64,000 nt of DNA from Rahnella inusitata_A (GTDB taxonomy: Bacteria > Pseudomonadota > Gammaproteobacteria > Enterobacterales > Enterobacteriaceae): NCBI RefSeq assembly GCF_965118895.1, contig NZ_CBCPJJ010000008.1, positions 437,801-501,800 on the forward strand, in the 5' to 3' direction. Each line of letters opens with the position of its first letter. Position 1 is the stretch's first letter. The notes beneath the pieces are model-generated. The model was not told the DNA's origin, searched no databases, and saw nothing but the letters and a program-made list of their open reading frames with translations. Positions 1-8,772 of this stretch are shown here, piece after piece. The position numbers and the translations under genes were made by a program.

Positions 1-228
1 AAATGGCAGCTTAACTGGTACGTCAGCGAACCGAGCCTGAGCGATTTGGTGTTCTCGCAGGTGAGCGCCTCCGTTCACGCCATGCTGCCCGCCGTGGTTC
101 AGGCTTATCTGCCTGCGCCGGTGAGTAAAATGGCGATGGAATTGAAATCTCAGGCAGACCTGTTCAATAACATGAACGATCCGCAAAACCGTTATGCGCT
201 TTGCCTGACCTGTGGTGATGTGAAATAA
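1..228 (+). CDS. sppA: Protease IV SppA, C-terminal fragment (5' end outside window)
   Basis: The reading frame is open from base 1 and ends with TAA at 226-228, giving the last 75 residues of a longer protein. The tail, with NDPQNRYALCLTC near the end, closely matches the C-terminus of E. coli protease IV, the inner-membrane enzyme that cuts cleaved signal peptides in the periplasm. The catalytic Ser/Lys residues lie outside the window. It is followed by a strong terminator and then ansA, the same order as in E. coli (sppA-ansA-pncA). A TTG inside the frame is not a real start. Confidence 0.85.
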   Translation, partial: KWQLNWYVSEPSLSDLVFSQVSASVHAMLPAVVQAYLPAPVSKMAMELKSQADLFNNMNDPQNRYALCLTCGDVK

Positions 229-252
229 CGTTCATTTAAACCGCTAACAGCC

Positions 253-289
253 AGCCCGGAGCCTCGCAGAGAGCCTCCGGGCTTTTTTA
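253..289 (+). terminator. Rho-independent terminator of sppA
   Basis: Perfect 9-bp arms AGCCCGGAG (253-261) and CTCCGGGCT (275-283) are followed by a run of six T. It lies 25 bp after the sppA stop and ends sppA transcription before ansA. Confidence 0.85.
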
Positions 290-362
290 TGGTGGGACAC
301 CGGCGGCGAAATCTTTATACTCAGCGCAGTGGCTTTCATCTTTCTGAATAAGAACATCTTCG

Positions 363-1376
363 ATGACTAAAAAATCTATTTACGTGGCCTACACCGGCGG
401 CACCATCGGTATGCAGCGTTCCGAACAAGGTTACATTCCGGTTTCCGGCCACCTGCAGCGCCAGCTTGCGCTGATGCCTGAATTCCATCGCCCGGAAATG
501 CCAGAATTCACCATTCAGGAATACGCACCGCTGATGGATTCCTCCGACATGACTCCGGAAGACTGGCAGCACATCGCCGACGATATCCAGGCGCATTACG
601 AAGATTACGACGGTTTTGTCATCCTGCACGGCACCGACACTATGGCGTTCACTGCTTCCGCGCTGTCTTTCATGCTGGAAAACCTGAGTAAGCCGGTAAT
701 AGTGACAGGGTCACAAATCCCCCTTGAGGCTTTGCGTTCCGACGGCCAAATTAACCTGCTTAATTCGCTGTACATCGCGGCCAACCATCCGGTTAACGAA
801 GTCACCCTGTTCTTCAACAATCGTCTTTATCGCGGCAACCGCAGCACCAAAGCGCATGCCGACGGTTTCGATGCATTCGCCTCGCCGAACCTGACGCCGC
901 TGCTGGAAGCCGGGATCCACATCCGCCGCCTTTCCACGCCGTCATTGACTGTCGACCCTGCCGCCAGACTCATCGTGCATAACATCACGCCACAGCCGAT
1001 TGGCGTGGTGACGATTTATCCGGGGATTTCCGCCGAAGTAGTACAGAACTTCCTGATGCAGCCGGTGAAAGCGCTGATCCTGCGCTCTTACGGCGTCGGC
1101 AATGCGCCGCAAAAAGGGGATTTGCTGAAAGTGCTGAAAGACGCGTCTGAGCGTGGCATTGTGGTGGTAAACCTCACGCAATGTATTTCGGGGCGCGTGA
1201 ACATGGGCGGATATGCCACCGGCAACGCGCTGGCGCATTCCGGCGTGATCAGCGGTTTTGATATGACCGTCGAGGCGGCGCTGACAAAGCTGCATTATCT
1301 GCTTAGCCAGTCGCACACGCCGGAAGAAATCCGCGAACTGATGCAGAAAAACCTGCGCGGCGAGCTCACCGAATAA
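363..1376 (+). CDS. ansA: L-asparaginase I (cytoplasmic)
   Basis: Hydrolyses L-asparagine to aspartate and ammonia in the cytoplasm. The 337-residue product has the two asparaginase signatures: TGGTIG at residues 11-16, holding the nucleophilic Thr, and HGTDTM at 89-94, holding the second Thr-Asp pair. There is no signal peptide, which separates it from the periplasmic type II enzyme AnsB. Length equals the E. coli protein. pncA starts 8 bp after its stop, so the two are very probably cotranscribed; both release ammonia from an amide. Confidence 0.95.
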   Translation: MTKKSIYVAYTGGTIGMQRSEQGYIPVSGHLQRQLALMPEFHRPEMPEFTIQEYAPLMDSSDMTPEDWQHIADDIQAHYEDYDGFVILHGTDTMAFTASALSFMLENLSKPVIVTGSQIPLEALRSDGQINLLNSLYIAANHPVNEVTLFFNNRLYRGNRSTKAHADGFDAFASPNLTPLLEAGIHIRRLSTPSLTVDPAARLIVHNITPQPIGVVTIYPGISAEVVQNFLMQPVKALILRSYGVGNAPQKGDLLKVLKDASERGIVVVNLTQCISGRVNMGGYATGNALAHSGVISGFDMTVEAALTKLHYLLSQSHTPEEIRELMQKNLRGELTE

Positions 1377-1384
1377 GGGTCAAT

Positions 1385-2014
1385 ATGAAATCTGCATTGT
1401 TGCTGGTCGATCTGCAAAATGATTTTTGTCAGGGCGGCGCGCTAGCCGTGGCTGAGGGTGATGCCACGATTACGATCGCCAATCAAATGATGGCGTGGTG
1501 TAAGAAAAAGGATGTCGCCGTCGTGGCGTCACAGGACTGGCACCCCGCCAAACATCGCAGCTTTGCGGCAAATTCCCATACCGAAGCCTGGACCGTCGGC
1601 GAGCTGAACGGACTGCAGCAGGTCTGGTGGCCGGTGCACTGCGTGCAGAATGAACCCGGCGCCGAGTTTCATCCGGCGTTGGAAATAAAACGTCTGGATT
1701 TCGTGGTGCAAAAAGGCACGAATATGGATATCGACAGCTACAGCGCGTTTTATGACAACGGGCATCTTGCCGCGACCATGCTCAATGACTGGCTGAAAGC
1801 CGCTAAGATCACCCATCTCTACGTCATGGGTCTCGCCACGGATTACTGTGTGAAATTCACCGTACTCGACGCGCTGGCGCAGGGATATAAAGTTACCCTG
1901 CTCACCGACGGCTGTCGTGGCGTGAATCTGGCACCGCAGGACAGTGATGAAGCCATTAAGGCGATGCAACTGGCGGGCGCGAAAGTGAGTACCTCAGCAG
2001 CAGTGTTGGGGTAA
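1385..2014 (+). CDS. pncA: Nicotinamidase / pyrazinamidase
   Basis: Deamidates nicotinamide to nicotinate in the NAD salvage pathway. The 209-residue isochorismatase-fold protein shows the expected catalytic triad: Asp9 in LLVDLQNDF, Lys110 in VVQKGTN and Cys155 in GLATDYCVKF. The metal-site residues Asp51, His53 and His85 are also present. It follows ansA after 8 bp, as in E. coli, and is closed by a terminator at 2037-2066. The NAD synthetase gene nadE is also in this window, near 11.4 kb. Confidence 0.95.
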   Translation: MKSALLLVDLQNDFCQGGALAVAEGDATITIANQMMAWCKKKDVAVVASQDWHPAKHRSFAANSHTEAWTVGELNGLQQVWWPVHCVQNEPGAEFHPALEIKRLDFVVQKGTNMDIDSYSAFYDNGHLAATMLNDWLKAAKITHLYVMGLATDYCVKFTVLDALAQGYKVTLLTDGCRGVNLAPQDSDEAIKAMQLAGAKVSTSAAVLG

Positions 2015-2036
2015 GTCATCACTGATTTTTAATGTT

Positions 2037-2066
2037 AAAAAAGGCGCTATTGAGCGCCTTTTTCAT
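2037..2066 (+). terminator. Terminator after pncA
   Basis: GGCGCT-ATTG-AGCGCC stem flanked by an A run on the left and TTTTT on the right. It lies about 25 bp after the pncA stop and could also serve yeaC, which comes from the other strand. Confidence 0.8.
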
Positions 2067-2085
2067 AGGTAACGAAAACCCAAGA

Positions 2086-2358
2086 TCACTCCGGTCTTAG
2101 CCGGATCAGTGTCTCTTGCACAAACTGCTGCTTCAGTTCCTGCTTACTTTTGGTGACGATTTGTCCGTCGGTGCCAATGCTCATATGTTGAGCATCAACG
2201 TTATGACGCGACTGGTACAACATCACCGCCTGCAGGCTATGTTCTTTTTGTTCCGGGGTCAGTGCAACGCCGTCGGGCCATTTGCCCAGTTCTACTGCCA
2301 GTGCCAGACGCGCATAGATTTCCGGCGTCATCACATCAATGAGTTGGTTAATTTCCAT
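2086..2358 (-). CDS. yeaC: YeaC, DUF1315 family small protein
   Basis: A 90-residue, mostly helical, charged cytoplasmic protein beginning MEINQLIDVMTPEIYARLAL. It matches the conserved enterobacterial YeaC/DUF1315 family, whose function is unknown. It lies next to msrB on the same strand, as in E. coli (yeaC-msrB-gapA block), 93 bp downstream of msrB. No signal peptide or membrane segment is visible. Confidence 0.85.
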   Translation of the reverse strand: MEINQLIDVMTPEIYARLALAVELGKWPDGVALTPEQKEHSLQAVMLYQSRHNVDAQHMSIGTDGQIVTKSKQELKQQFVQETLIRLRPE

Positions 2359-2451
2359 CTGCTACCCCTTGCTCGCAGCAATTATTCAAGGTGTTTTGAA
2401 TAATTGCTGAATCGATTTTGTCGGTAAAATTACGCACTACAGCTGCTGCAT

Positions 2452-2865
2452 TTAGCCTGCAGTTTTATTGCCATTTTCGCCATCGATAAAACTCATCGAA
2501 GCGGAATTCACGCAATAACGCTCACCGGTTGGCTGCGGACCATCCGGAAAAACGTGACCTAAATGCGCTTCGCAATTAGAACAACGAATTTCCACACGCG
2601 CCATGCCATGGGTGTTATCCGTCAGGTATTTGATCGCATCATGATGAACTGGCTGATAGAAGCTGGGCCAGCCGCATCCGGAATCGTATTTGGTATCTGA
2701 GTAGAACAAGCGCGCGTTGCAAACCAGGCAGTGGTAAATACCTTCACGTCTGTTATGCAACAGTTTGCCCGTGTACGGAGGTTCAGTACCGTGCCCCTGC
2801 GTCACATGACGTTGAATTTCAGTAAGTTGTTCGAGTGAGGAAGACGATTCAGGTTCATTGCTCAT
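2452..2865 (-). CDS. msrB: Peptide methionine-(R)-sulfoxide reductase
   Basis: Repairs the R epimer of oxidised methionine in proteins using thioredoxin. The 137-residue protein has two zinc-binding CxxC pairs (CLVC and CSNC) and the catalytic motif RYCVNSASMSF with the sulfenic-acid-forming Cys. The size and the GCGWPSFYQP motif are typical of MsrB. It is transcribed away from gapA, the same divergent arrangement as in E. coli. Confidence 0.95.
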   Translation of the reverse strand: MSNEPESSSSLEQLTEIQRHVTQGHGTEPPYTGKLLHNRREGIYHCLVCNARLFYSDTKYDSGCGWPSFYQPVHHDAIKYLTDNTHGMARVEIRCSNCEAHLGHVFPDGPQPTGERYCVNSASMSFIDGENGNKTAG

Positions 2866-2989
2866 AATTTTCGTTCTCTGACGAATAGAAAAATCAACTA
2901 AAATAACAGTTTATAATAACAAAAAATTAACAACGAATCTGTCTGTTTTGTCCTAAACTGTAGGGCATCAGCGTTAGCCAGCTCCAACT

Positions 2990-3005
2990 TGTGATGGCGA
3001 TCACA
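2990..3005. promoter_or_regulatory. CRP-cAMP binding site between msrB and gapA
   Basis: TGTGATGGCGATCACA matches the CRP consensus TGTGA-N6-TCACA perfectly. It lies about 210 bp upstream of gapA. E. coli gapA has several promoters with catabolite control, so this site fits carbon-source regulation of gapA. A role for the divergent msrB is possible. Confidence 0.75.
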
Positions 3006-3142
3006 CTCCTGATGTTCCGACTCTTTATATTCTGTTTTTCGCCCCCATGTGGTTGTGAGCCGATTAAAAAAACGGAACGTGCAATTAGCGAACAAAAGTA
3101 GGTCGTCCCTTTGACTTACAGCAATAATTGACACGATTCCGC

Positions 3143-3170
3143 TTGACGCTCAGCAAGGTTTTTGTAATTT
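3143..3170 (+). promoter_or_regulatory. gapA P1-like sigma-70 promoter
   Basis: TTGACG at 3143-3148 and TAATTT near 3165-3170, about 16 bp apart, followed by an A/T-rich leader of about 40 bp. The core closely resembles the strong P1 promoter of E. coli gapA as I remember it. Confidence 0.65.
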
Positions 3171-3214
3171 TACAACCAACCTTTTATTCACTAAAAAAAT
3201 AGCTGGTGGAATAT

Positions 3215-4213
3215 ATGACTATCAAAGTAGGTATCAACGGTTTTGGCCGTATCGGTCGCATTGTTTTCCGTGCTGCTCAAGAACGTTCTGACATCGAGAT
3301 CGTAGCAATCAACGATCTGTTAGACGCAGAATACATGGCATACATGCTGAAGTACGACTCAACTCATGGTCGTTTCAACGGTACCGTAGAAGTGAAAGAC
3401 GGTCACCTGGTTGTTAACGGCAAAACCATCCGTGTTACCGCTGAGCGTGATCCAGCTAACCTGAAATGGAATGAAGTTAACGTTGATGTTGTTGCTGAAG
3501 CAACTGGCCTGTTCCTGGACGACGCGACTGCACGTAAGCACATCACTGCTGGCGCTAAGAAAGTTGTTCTGACTGGTCCATCTAAAGATGACACCCCTAT
3601 GTTCGTTATGGGCGTGAACCATAAAGAATACGCTGGCCAGGAAATCGTTTCTAACGCTTCTTGCACCACTAACTGCCTGGCACCACTGGCAAAAGTGATC
3701 AACGACAACTTCGGTATCGTTGAAGCGCTGATGACCACTGTTCATGCAACTACCGCTACTCAGAAAACTGTCGATGGCCCGTCTCACAAAGACTGGCGCG
3801 GCGGCCGCGGCGCATCCCAGAACATCATCCCTTCTTCTACCGGTGCTGCTAAAGCAGTGGGTAAAGTAATCCCAGCTCTGAACGGTAAACTGACTGGTAT
3901 GGCGTTCCGCGTTCCTACCCCTAACGTTTCCGTTGTTGACCTGACTGCACGTCTGGAAAAACCAGCAACCTACAAAGAAATCTGCGCAGTAATCAAAGCA
4001 GCTTCTGAAGCAGGCGATCTGAAAGGCGTTCTGGGTTACACCGAAGACGACATCGTATCTACCGACTTCAACGGCGAAAAACTGACTTCAGTATTTGATG
4101 CTAAAGCAGGTATCGCTCTGAACGACAACTTTGTGAAACTGGTTTCCTGGTACGACAACGAAACTGGCTACTCTAACAAAGTATTGGATCTGATTTCTCA
4201 CGTTTCCAAGTAA
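3215..4213 (+). CDS. gapA: Glyceraldehyde-3-phosphate dehydrogenase A
   Basis: Glycolytic and gluconeogenic NAD-dependent enzyme that converts glyceraldehyde 3-phosphate to 1,3-bisphosphoglycerate. The 332-residue product has the N-terminal Rossmann motif INGFGRIGR and the active-site segment SNASCTTNC with catalytic Cys150. The ATG at 3215 is preferred over a GTG three codons upstream, because MTIKVGING is the conserved N-terminus and GGTGGA sits just before it. Codon use is strongly biased (CTG, GGT, AAC, GAA), as expected for a very highly expressed gene and unlike its neighbours. Confidence 0.98.
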   Translation: MTIKVGINGFGRIGRIVFRAAQERSDIEIVAINDLLDAEYMAYMLKYDSTHGRFNGTVEVKDGHLVVNGKTIRVTAERDPANLKWNEVNVDVVAEATGLFLDDATARKHITAGAKKVVLTGPSKDDTPMFVMGVNHKEYAGQEIVSNASCTTNCLAPLAKVINDNFGIVEALMTTVHATTATQKTVDGPSHKDWRGGRGASQNIIPSSTGAAKAVGKVIPALNGKLTGMAFRVPTPNVSVVDLTARLEKPATYKEICAVIKAASEAGDLKGVLGYTEDDIVSTDFNGEKLTSVFDAKAGIALNDNFVKLVSWYDNETGYSNKVLDLISHVSK

Positions 4214-4236
4214 TTGGCAATGTTGATGAACTGATT

Positions 4237-4262
4237 AAAGGGCGACGCGAGTCGCCCTTTTG
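4237..4262 (+). terminator. gapA terminator
   Basis: AAAGGGCGAC-GCGA-GTCGCCCTTT, a 10-bp perfect stem with a four-base loop, begins 23 bp after the gapA stop. Confidence 0.85.
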
Positions 4263-4395
4263 CTTTCTGTCAGATGCACTTTTTTATCAGGCACATGAGT
4301 GCGATCAATCTTAAAGCTTTGGTTCATCTGTAGTCTTGGTTCTTATCATCGTAATTATTTATCTACCCGATATAATATCAACAGGACACCAGATA

Positions 4396-5265
4396 ATGAT
4401 CGAGCAACTCTTTTCCCTACCCGTTGTAAACCAAATCTCAACCACCATCAGCCAGCGTCAAAAAGATGAACTCCCGGTGATTGTGGTTTCTCATCCTAAA
4501 GTTCGTGCAGCCGTTGCCTTACAGGGCGCGCATCTGTTGACATGGCAGCCTGAAGGCGAGGAACCTGTTTTATGGATGAGCAGCGCCAGCGCCTTCAAAG
4601 AAGGCGTGGCAATCCGTGGCGGTATCCCAATTTGCTGGCCGTGGTTTGGCCCTGCCGGTAAACCTTCGCATGGTTTCGCACGTAACATGCCGTGGGAACT
4701 GACCGATCACAAAGAAAACGATCAGGGCGTGGTATTAACGCTGACGCTGAAAAGTTCAGAAGAAACACTGGCACTCTGGCCACATGATTTCACGCTGACC
4801 GCACGGTTTACGTTGGGTGAAACCTGCCATATTGAACTGAAATCCACCGGTGACTTCGAGGCGAACAGCGCCCTGCACACTTATTTCAACATCGGAGATA
4901 TCGCAGATGTCAGCATTAAAGGCCTGGGCGGCAGCTTCATCGATAAAGTCGACGGCGCGAAAGCCAAGCAGGAAACTGGAGATCTGACCTTCTCCGGTCA
5001 GACTGACCGCATTTACACCCAGCCGCAGGCGACCAGCGAAATCATCGATCCAGTGCTTAAACGTACGCTGGTGATAGCCCATGAGAATAATGCAGACGTG
5101 GTGGCGTGGAACCCTGGCGCGCAACTGTCTGTCAGCATGGCCGATATGCCGGATGACGGCTATAAGACTATGGTCTGTGTAGAAACCGCACAAGTTTCCC
5201 ATACACATACGTCTTCGCATGCTGCACCTGCGTGTCTGGCTGTGACGTTCTCACTGCGTAAGTAG
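4396..5265 (+). CDS. yeaD: D-hexose-6-phosphate mutarotase (aldose 1-epimerase family)
   Basis: Interconverts the anomers of glucose 6-phosphate and related sugar phosphates. The 289-residue protein carries conserved family segments: GAHLLTWQP, GGIPICWPWFGP, HGFARNMPW and, near 170, LHTYFNIGD with a predicted catalytic His. The ATG at 4396 is chosen because it follows ACAGGACACC and gives a length close to E. coli YeaD; an in-frame GTG 60 bp upstream adds a non-conserved leader. It follows gapA as in E. coli. The adjacent yeaE found there is missing here. Confidence 0.9.
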   Translation: MIEQLFSLPVVNQISTTISQRQKDELPVIVVSHPKVRAAVALQGAHLLTWQPEGEEPVLWMSSASAFKEGVAIRGGIPICWPWFGPAGKPSHGFARNMPWELTDHKENDQGVVLTLTLKSSEETLALWPHDFTLTARFTLGETCHIELKSTGDFEANSALHTYFNIGDIADVSIKGLGGSFIDKVDGAKAKQETGDLTFSGQTDRIYTQPQATSEIIDPVLKRTLVIAHENNADVVAWNPGAQLSVSMADMPDDGYKTMVCVETAQVSHTHTSSHAAPACLAVTFSLRK

Positions 5266-5306
5266 TAAACGCGTATACCAATCAGTTTGCATCATGCAGA
5301 CATGAC

Positions 5307-5350
5307 AAAGGGGCCTTTTGGGGCCTTTTGGGGCCTTTTGGCCCCTTTAA
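5307..5350 (+). terminator. yeaD terminator containing a threefold decamer repeat
   Basis: Three perfect tandem copies of GGGCCTTTTG (5311-5340) lie between AAAG and GCCCCTTTAA. The outer arms AAAGGGGCC and GGCCCCTTT form the stem, and the repeats can pair in several registers. It begins 41 bp after the yeaD stop. Confidence 0.65.
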
Positions 5351-5449
5351 TTATCTTTGCGGCGGTAAATGTAATCGGATCGACCCATCGGGGTGCGTCA
5401 AACGGCTTTCCCCCTTCCCGCATATTTCTCACCGCCCTGCAGATGTGCA

Positions 5450-5470
5450 AATGGGGCGAGACGCCCCATT
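5450..5470 (-). terminator. Hairpin downstream of mipA
   Basis: Perfect inverted repeat AATGGGGCG-AGA-CGCCCCATT located 36 bp beyond the mipA stop on the minus strand. The T run on that side is weak, so termination efficiency is uncertain. Confidence 0.55.
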
Positions 5471-5506
5471 ATTGTGCATTTTATGCACCCACTCTGTGCC
5501 TGCCTG

Positions 5507-6256
5507 TTAGAACGTGTAAGTCACACCGGTCCAAACCACGGCGGTATAAGATTTATCCACCATCGGGCTGTCTTTCACTTCATCCGCTAAACGTATATAG
5601 CGACCAGTGAAGAATGCCTGCCAGTCTTTAGTAAAGTTGTAGCGCGCAGAAAGTTCCGCATAAGGGTTGAAGCTGTCATCAGCAGAATAGCTGCTCATGC
5701 CGCTGCGGCGAGATTCATCTTTGCTCACACCGTAGTAGTAGTCATTCTGATTGCTGCTGTTCCACATTACACCGAAGCCCGGAATCAGTGCCCAGTTATC
5801 CTGATGGATCGGATAAAGGTAAGCGGCGTCCGCGACCAGACCGTTGCTGTTATTGAGCACATCGCCACTAAAAGTCGCACGCAGCGTACCCCAGTCTTCG
5901 TTGTGTGAGTACGCCAGACCACTCATCAGGGTGCCACGACGTTTGTTCAGATTTTTCATCTGATGATCATCAGAATCATCAGGATCGAAAACAAATGGAA
6001 TGTAGGTTGCAGTCAAACTGAACTTATTTTTGTCGTCTTTCCACAGGTAGTAACCTGCAGTCAGTGATTTGAAATAAAAATCATCACCCTCGTAAGAGAC
6101 AAGCGGGACTGGATAAATTTTGTTGTCATAACCTCGGTACGGGTTGACGATGCCTAATGCAGAAGCCCCGAGGGACCAAGTACCCGCTACAGCTGCCTGA
6201 CTGAAAAGTACTGCTGCGCCAACGATGGACAGTGTTTTAAGGCCTGGAGTTTTCAT
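5507..6256 (-). CDS. mipA: MltA-interacting protein MipA (MipA/OmpV family)
   Basis: Outer-membrane scaffold protein. In E. coli MipA bridges the lytic transglycosylase MltA and PBP1B in cell wall growth. The 249-residue precursor has a cleavable signal peptide ending AAVAGTW near residue 25. Alternating amphipathic beta strands follow, and the protein ends in TGVTYTF with the C-terminal Phe typical of outer-membrane beta-barrels. Position between yeaD and yeaG matches E. coli. Transcription is divergent from yeaG across a 547-bp gap. Confidence 0.9.
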   Translation of the reverse strand: MKTPGLKTLSIVGAAVLFSQAAVAGTWSLGASALGIVNPYRGYDNKIYPVPLVSYEGDDFYFKSLTAGYYLWKDDKNKFSLTATYIPFVFDPDDSDDHQMKNLNKRRGTLMSGLAYSHNEDWGTLRATFSGDVLNNSNGLVADAAYLYPIHQDNWALIPGFGVMWNSSNQNDYYYGVSKDESRRSGMSSYSADDSFNPYAELSARYNFTKDWQAFFTGRYIRLADEVKDSPMVDKSYTAVVWTGVTYTF

Positions 6257-6803
6257 TGTCTTAATTCCATTAAGTAAAAAATCTTGGTCAGTGTAAATGA
6301 AGAGTAAACGTTGCGCTTAGCATTTACAGTTTTTAGGATTCCTTTACACAGGCATCGTCGGTAAAACCGGTGCGATCGCATAATTTATCTGCAAAATATG
6401 AAATAAAAATGACTAAAGAAAACACTTTCTGGCCGGAGGGTACGTCCTGTAAGGCTTTTCCAACCGTTTGTGAGAAGTGAGTCATTGATATGACTTAAAA
6501 AACGCCAGAAGCAGAGAGGAAATTTTTGTAATGCCAAACTACGCTTATAAATAGATGAAAGACTTAGCCTGAACCGGTTGCCCGCTCCACCGATTTAAGA
6601 CAGTTTTCAGTCAGTCGCAACTGTCGGTATCAAAGGGGGTCTGCAAGTTGGCATAAGGGTTGCTGTATTCAGGTGGGATCTTTCTTCCGGGAGCGATTGT
6701 GTAAAAGTAGATTTACGCTCTCAATTACCTGTGCTTTATCCACGTTTTGACGTCGTCACTGACGCTCTGAACAAAGGGTAAAATAACGAAGGACGGGCAT
6801 CGT
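6257..6803. other. Intergenic region between mipA and yeaG
   Basis: A 547-bp divergent regulatory gap. The right part holds the sigma-54 promoter described separately and a leader of about 130 nt. The left part should hold the mipA promoter. I see no credible ORF and no clear NtrC dyad in this stretch. Confidence 0.6.
6648..6664 (+). promoter_or_regulatory. Sigma-54 promoter of yeaGH
   Basis: TTGGCATAAGGGTTGCT fits the -24/-12 consensus, with GG and GC separated by exactly 10 bp. It lies about 140 bp before the yeaG start. E. coli yeaG is known to be induced by nitrogen starvation through NtrC and sigma-54, which supports the call. Confidence 0.7.
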
Positions 6804-8738
6804 ATGAACATATTTGATCACTATCGCCAGCGCTATGAGGCTGCCAAGGACGAAGAGTTCACACTGCAGGAATTTCTTACCATTGCTCGGCAAGATCGCA
6901 GTGCATATGTCAATGCGGCGGAACGTCTGTTGATGGCAATCGGTGAACCAGTGATGGTAGATACCGCGCTTGAACCACGCATGTCGCGTTTATTCTCGAA
7001 CCGTGTTGTTGCACGCTACCCTGCATTTGAAGAATTTTACGGTATGGAAGAGGCTATCGAGCAGATTGTTTCCTACCTGAAACATGCCGCGCAGGGCCTG
7101 GAAGAAAAGAAACAAATCCTTTATTTACTCGGCCCGGTGGGTGGAGGTAAATCGTCACTGGCCGAACGGCTTAAATCCCTGATGCAACGTGTACCGATTT
7201 ATGTGCTGAGTGCCAACGGCGACCGCAGCCCGGTAAACGACCATCCGCTCTGCCTGTTTAATCCGCAGGAAGATGCGCACATTCTTGAAAAAGAATACAA
7301 CATTCCTCCGCGTTACCTCGGCACCATTATGTCGCCGTGGGCCGCGAAACGCTTGCATGAGTTTGGCGGCGACATCACGAAATTCAAAGTCGTGAAAGTC
7401 TGGCCGTCGATTCTCGAACAAATCGCTATCGCTAAAACCGAGCCGGGTGATGAGAACAATCAGGATATTTCCGCGCTGGTCGGGAAAGTGGATATCCGTA
7501 AACTGGAAAACCACGCGCAAAACGATCCTGATGCCTACGGTTATTCCGGCGCACTCTGCCGCGCAAACCAGGGTGTGATGGAATTCGTTGAGATGTTCAA
7601 AGCGCCTATCAAAGTGCTGCACCCGTTACTGACCGCCACGCAGGAAGGTAACTATAACGGTACTGAAGGGATCTCCGCCCTGCCGTTCAATGGCATTATT
7701 CTGGCTCACTCCAACGAATCTGAGTGGGTGACGTTCCGTAACAACAAAAACAATGAAGCCTTCCTCGACCGCGTGTACATCGTGAAAGTGCCTTACTGCC
7801 TGCGCGTGTCGGAAGAGATGAAAATCTACGACAAACTGCTCAGCAACAGTGAGCTTTCCCATGCCCCTTGCGCACCGGGAACGCTGGAAACACTGGCCCG
7901 CTTCTCGATTCTCTCGCGTCTGAAAACGCCTGAGAACTCCAGCAGCTATTCCAAAATGCGGGTATACGATGGTGAAAGCCTGAAAGATACCGACCCTAAA
8001 GCCAAGTCCTATCAGGAATACCGCGATTATGCGGGCGTGGATGAAGGCATGAACGGGCTCTCGACGCGTTTTGCATTCAAGATTTTGTCCCGCGTGTTCA
8101 ACTTCGACCATGTGGAAGTCGCCGCCAACCCGGTTCATCTGTTCTATGTGCTGGAACAGCAGATCGAGCGCGAGCAGTTCCCACAGGACATCGCTGAAAA
8201 ATATCTCGAGCACCTGAAAGGCTATCTGATCCCGAAATACGCTGAATTTATCGGCAAAGAGATCCAGACCGCTTATCTGGAATCTTATTCAGAATACGGA
8301 CAAAACATTTTCGACCGTTATGTCACGTACGCTGATTTTTGGATCCAGGATCAGGAGTATCGTGATCCGGACACCGGCCAGCTGTTCGACCGTGAATCGC
8401 TGAATGCCGAGCTGGAAAAAATCGAAAAACCTGCCGGGATCAGCAATCCAAAAGATTTCCGAAACGAAATCGTCAACTTCGTGCTGCGAGCCCGCGCCAA
8501 CAACAGCGGCCGTAACCCCAACTGGACCAGTTACGAAAAACTGCGCACGGTTATTGAGAAAAAAATGTTCTCCAATACCGAAGAATTACTGCCGGTTATC
8601 TCGTTTAACGCCAAGACGTCGACCGATGAACAGAAGAAACATGATGATTTTGTCGACAGAATGATGGAGAAAGGATATACACGCAAACAGGTTCGCCTGC
8701 TGTGTGAATGGTATCTGCGCGTGAGAAAATCCTCGTAA
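6804..8738 (+). CDS. yeaG: Serine protein kinase YeaG (PrkA family)
   Basis: A PrkA-type AAA+-fused protein kinase that helps E. coli survive sustained nitrogen starvation and stationary phase. The 644-residue protein has a Walker A motif GPVGGGKSS at about 110-118. The PrkA AAA domain follows, then the C-terminal PrkA kinase-like domain, ending in a basic tail. It is the same length as its E. coli homologue. yeaH follows after 34 bp and the two almost certainly form an operon, usually extended elsewhere by a SpoVR/YcgB protein; here ycgB is 9 kb away at 17.6 kb. Confidence 0.95.
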   Translation: MNIFDHYRQRYEAAKDEEFTLQEFLTIARQDRSAYVNAAERLLMAIGEPVMVDTALEPRMSRLFSNRVVARYPAFEEFYGMEEAIEQIVSYLKHAAQGLEEKKQILYLLGPVGGGKSSLAERLKSLMQRVPIYVLSANGDRSPVNDHPLCLFNPQEDAHILEKEYNIPPRYLGTIMSPWAAKRLHEFGGDITKFKVVKVWPSILEQIAIAKTEPGDENNQDISALVGKVDIRKLENHAQNDPDAYGYSGALCRANQGVMEFVEMFKAPIKVLHPLLTATQEGNYNGTEGISALPFNGIILAHSNESEWVTFRNNKNNEAFLDRVYIVKVPYCLRVSEEMKIYDKLLSNSELSHAPCAPGTLETLARFSILSRLKTPENSSSYSKMRVYDGESLKDTDPKAKSYQEYRDYAGVDEGMNGLSTRFAFKILSRVFNFDHVEVAANPVHLFYVLEQQIEREQFPQDIAEKYLEHLKGYLIPKYAEFIGKEIQTAYLESYSEYGQNIFDRYVTYADFWIQDQEYRDPDTGQLFDRESLNAELEKIEKPAGISNPKDFRNEIVNFVLRARANNSGRNPNWTSYEKLRTVIEKKMFSNTEELLPVISFNAKTSTDEQKKHDDFVDRMMEKGYTRKQVRLLCEWYLRVRKSS

Positions 8739-8772
8739 CAGGGGATCGTTGGCAACGCCGTTTGGGGGAAAT

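Noticed and set aside
2898..3134. Minus-strand 78-codon frame upstream of gapA
   Set aside because: It covers the CRP site and the region just upstream of the gapA P1 promoter and resembles no protein.
5287..5610. Plus-strand frames of 60-107 codons overlapping the yeaD terminator and mipA end
   Set aside because: They run through a terminator repeat and antisense to mipA, with no conserved sequence.
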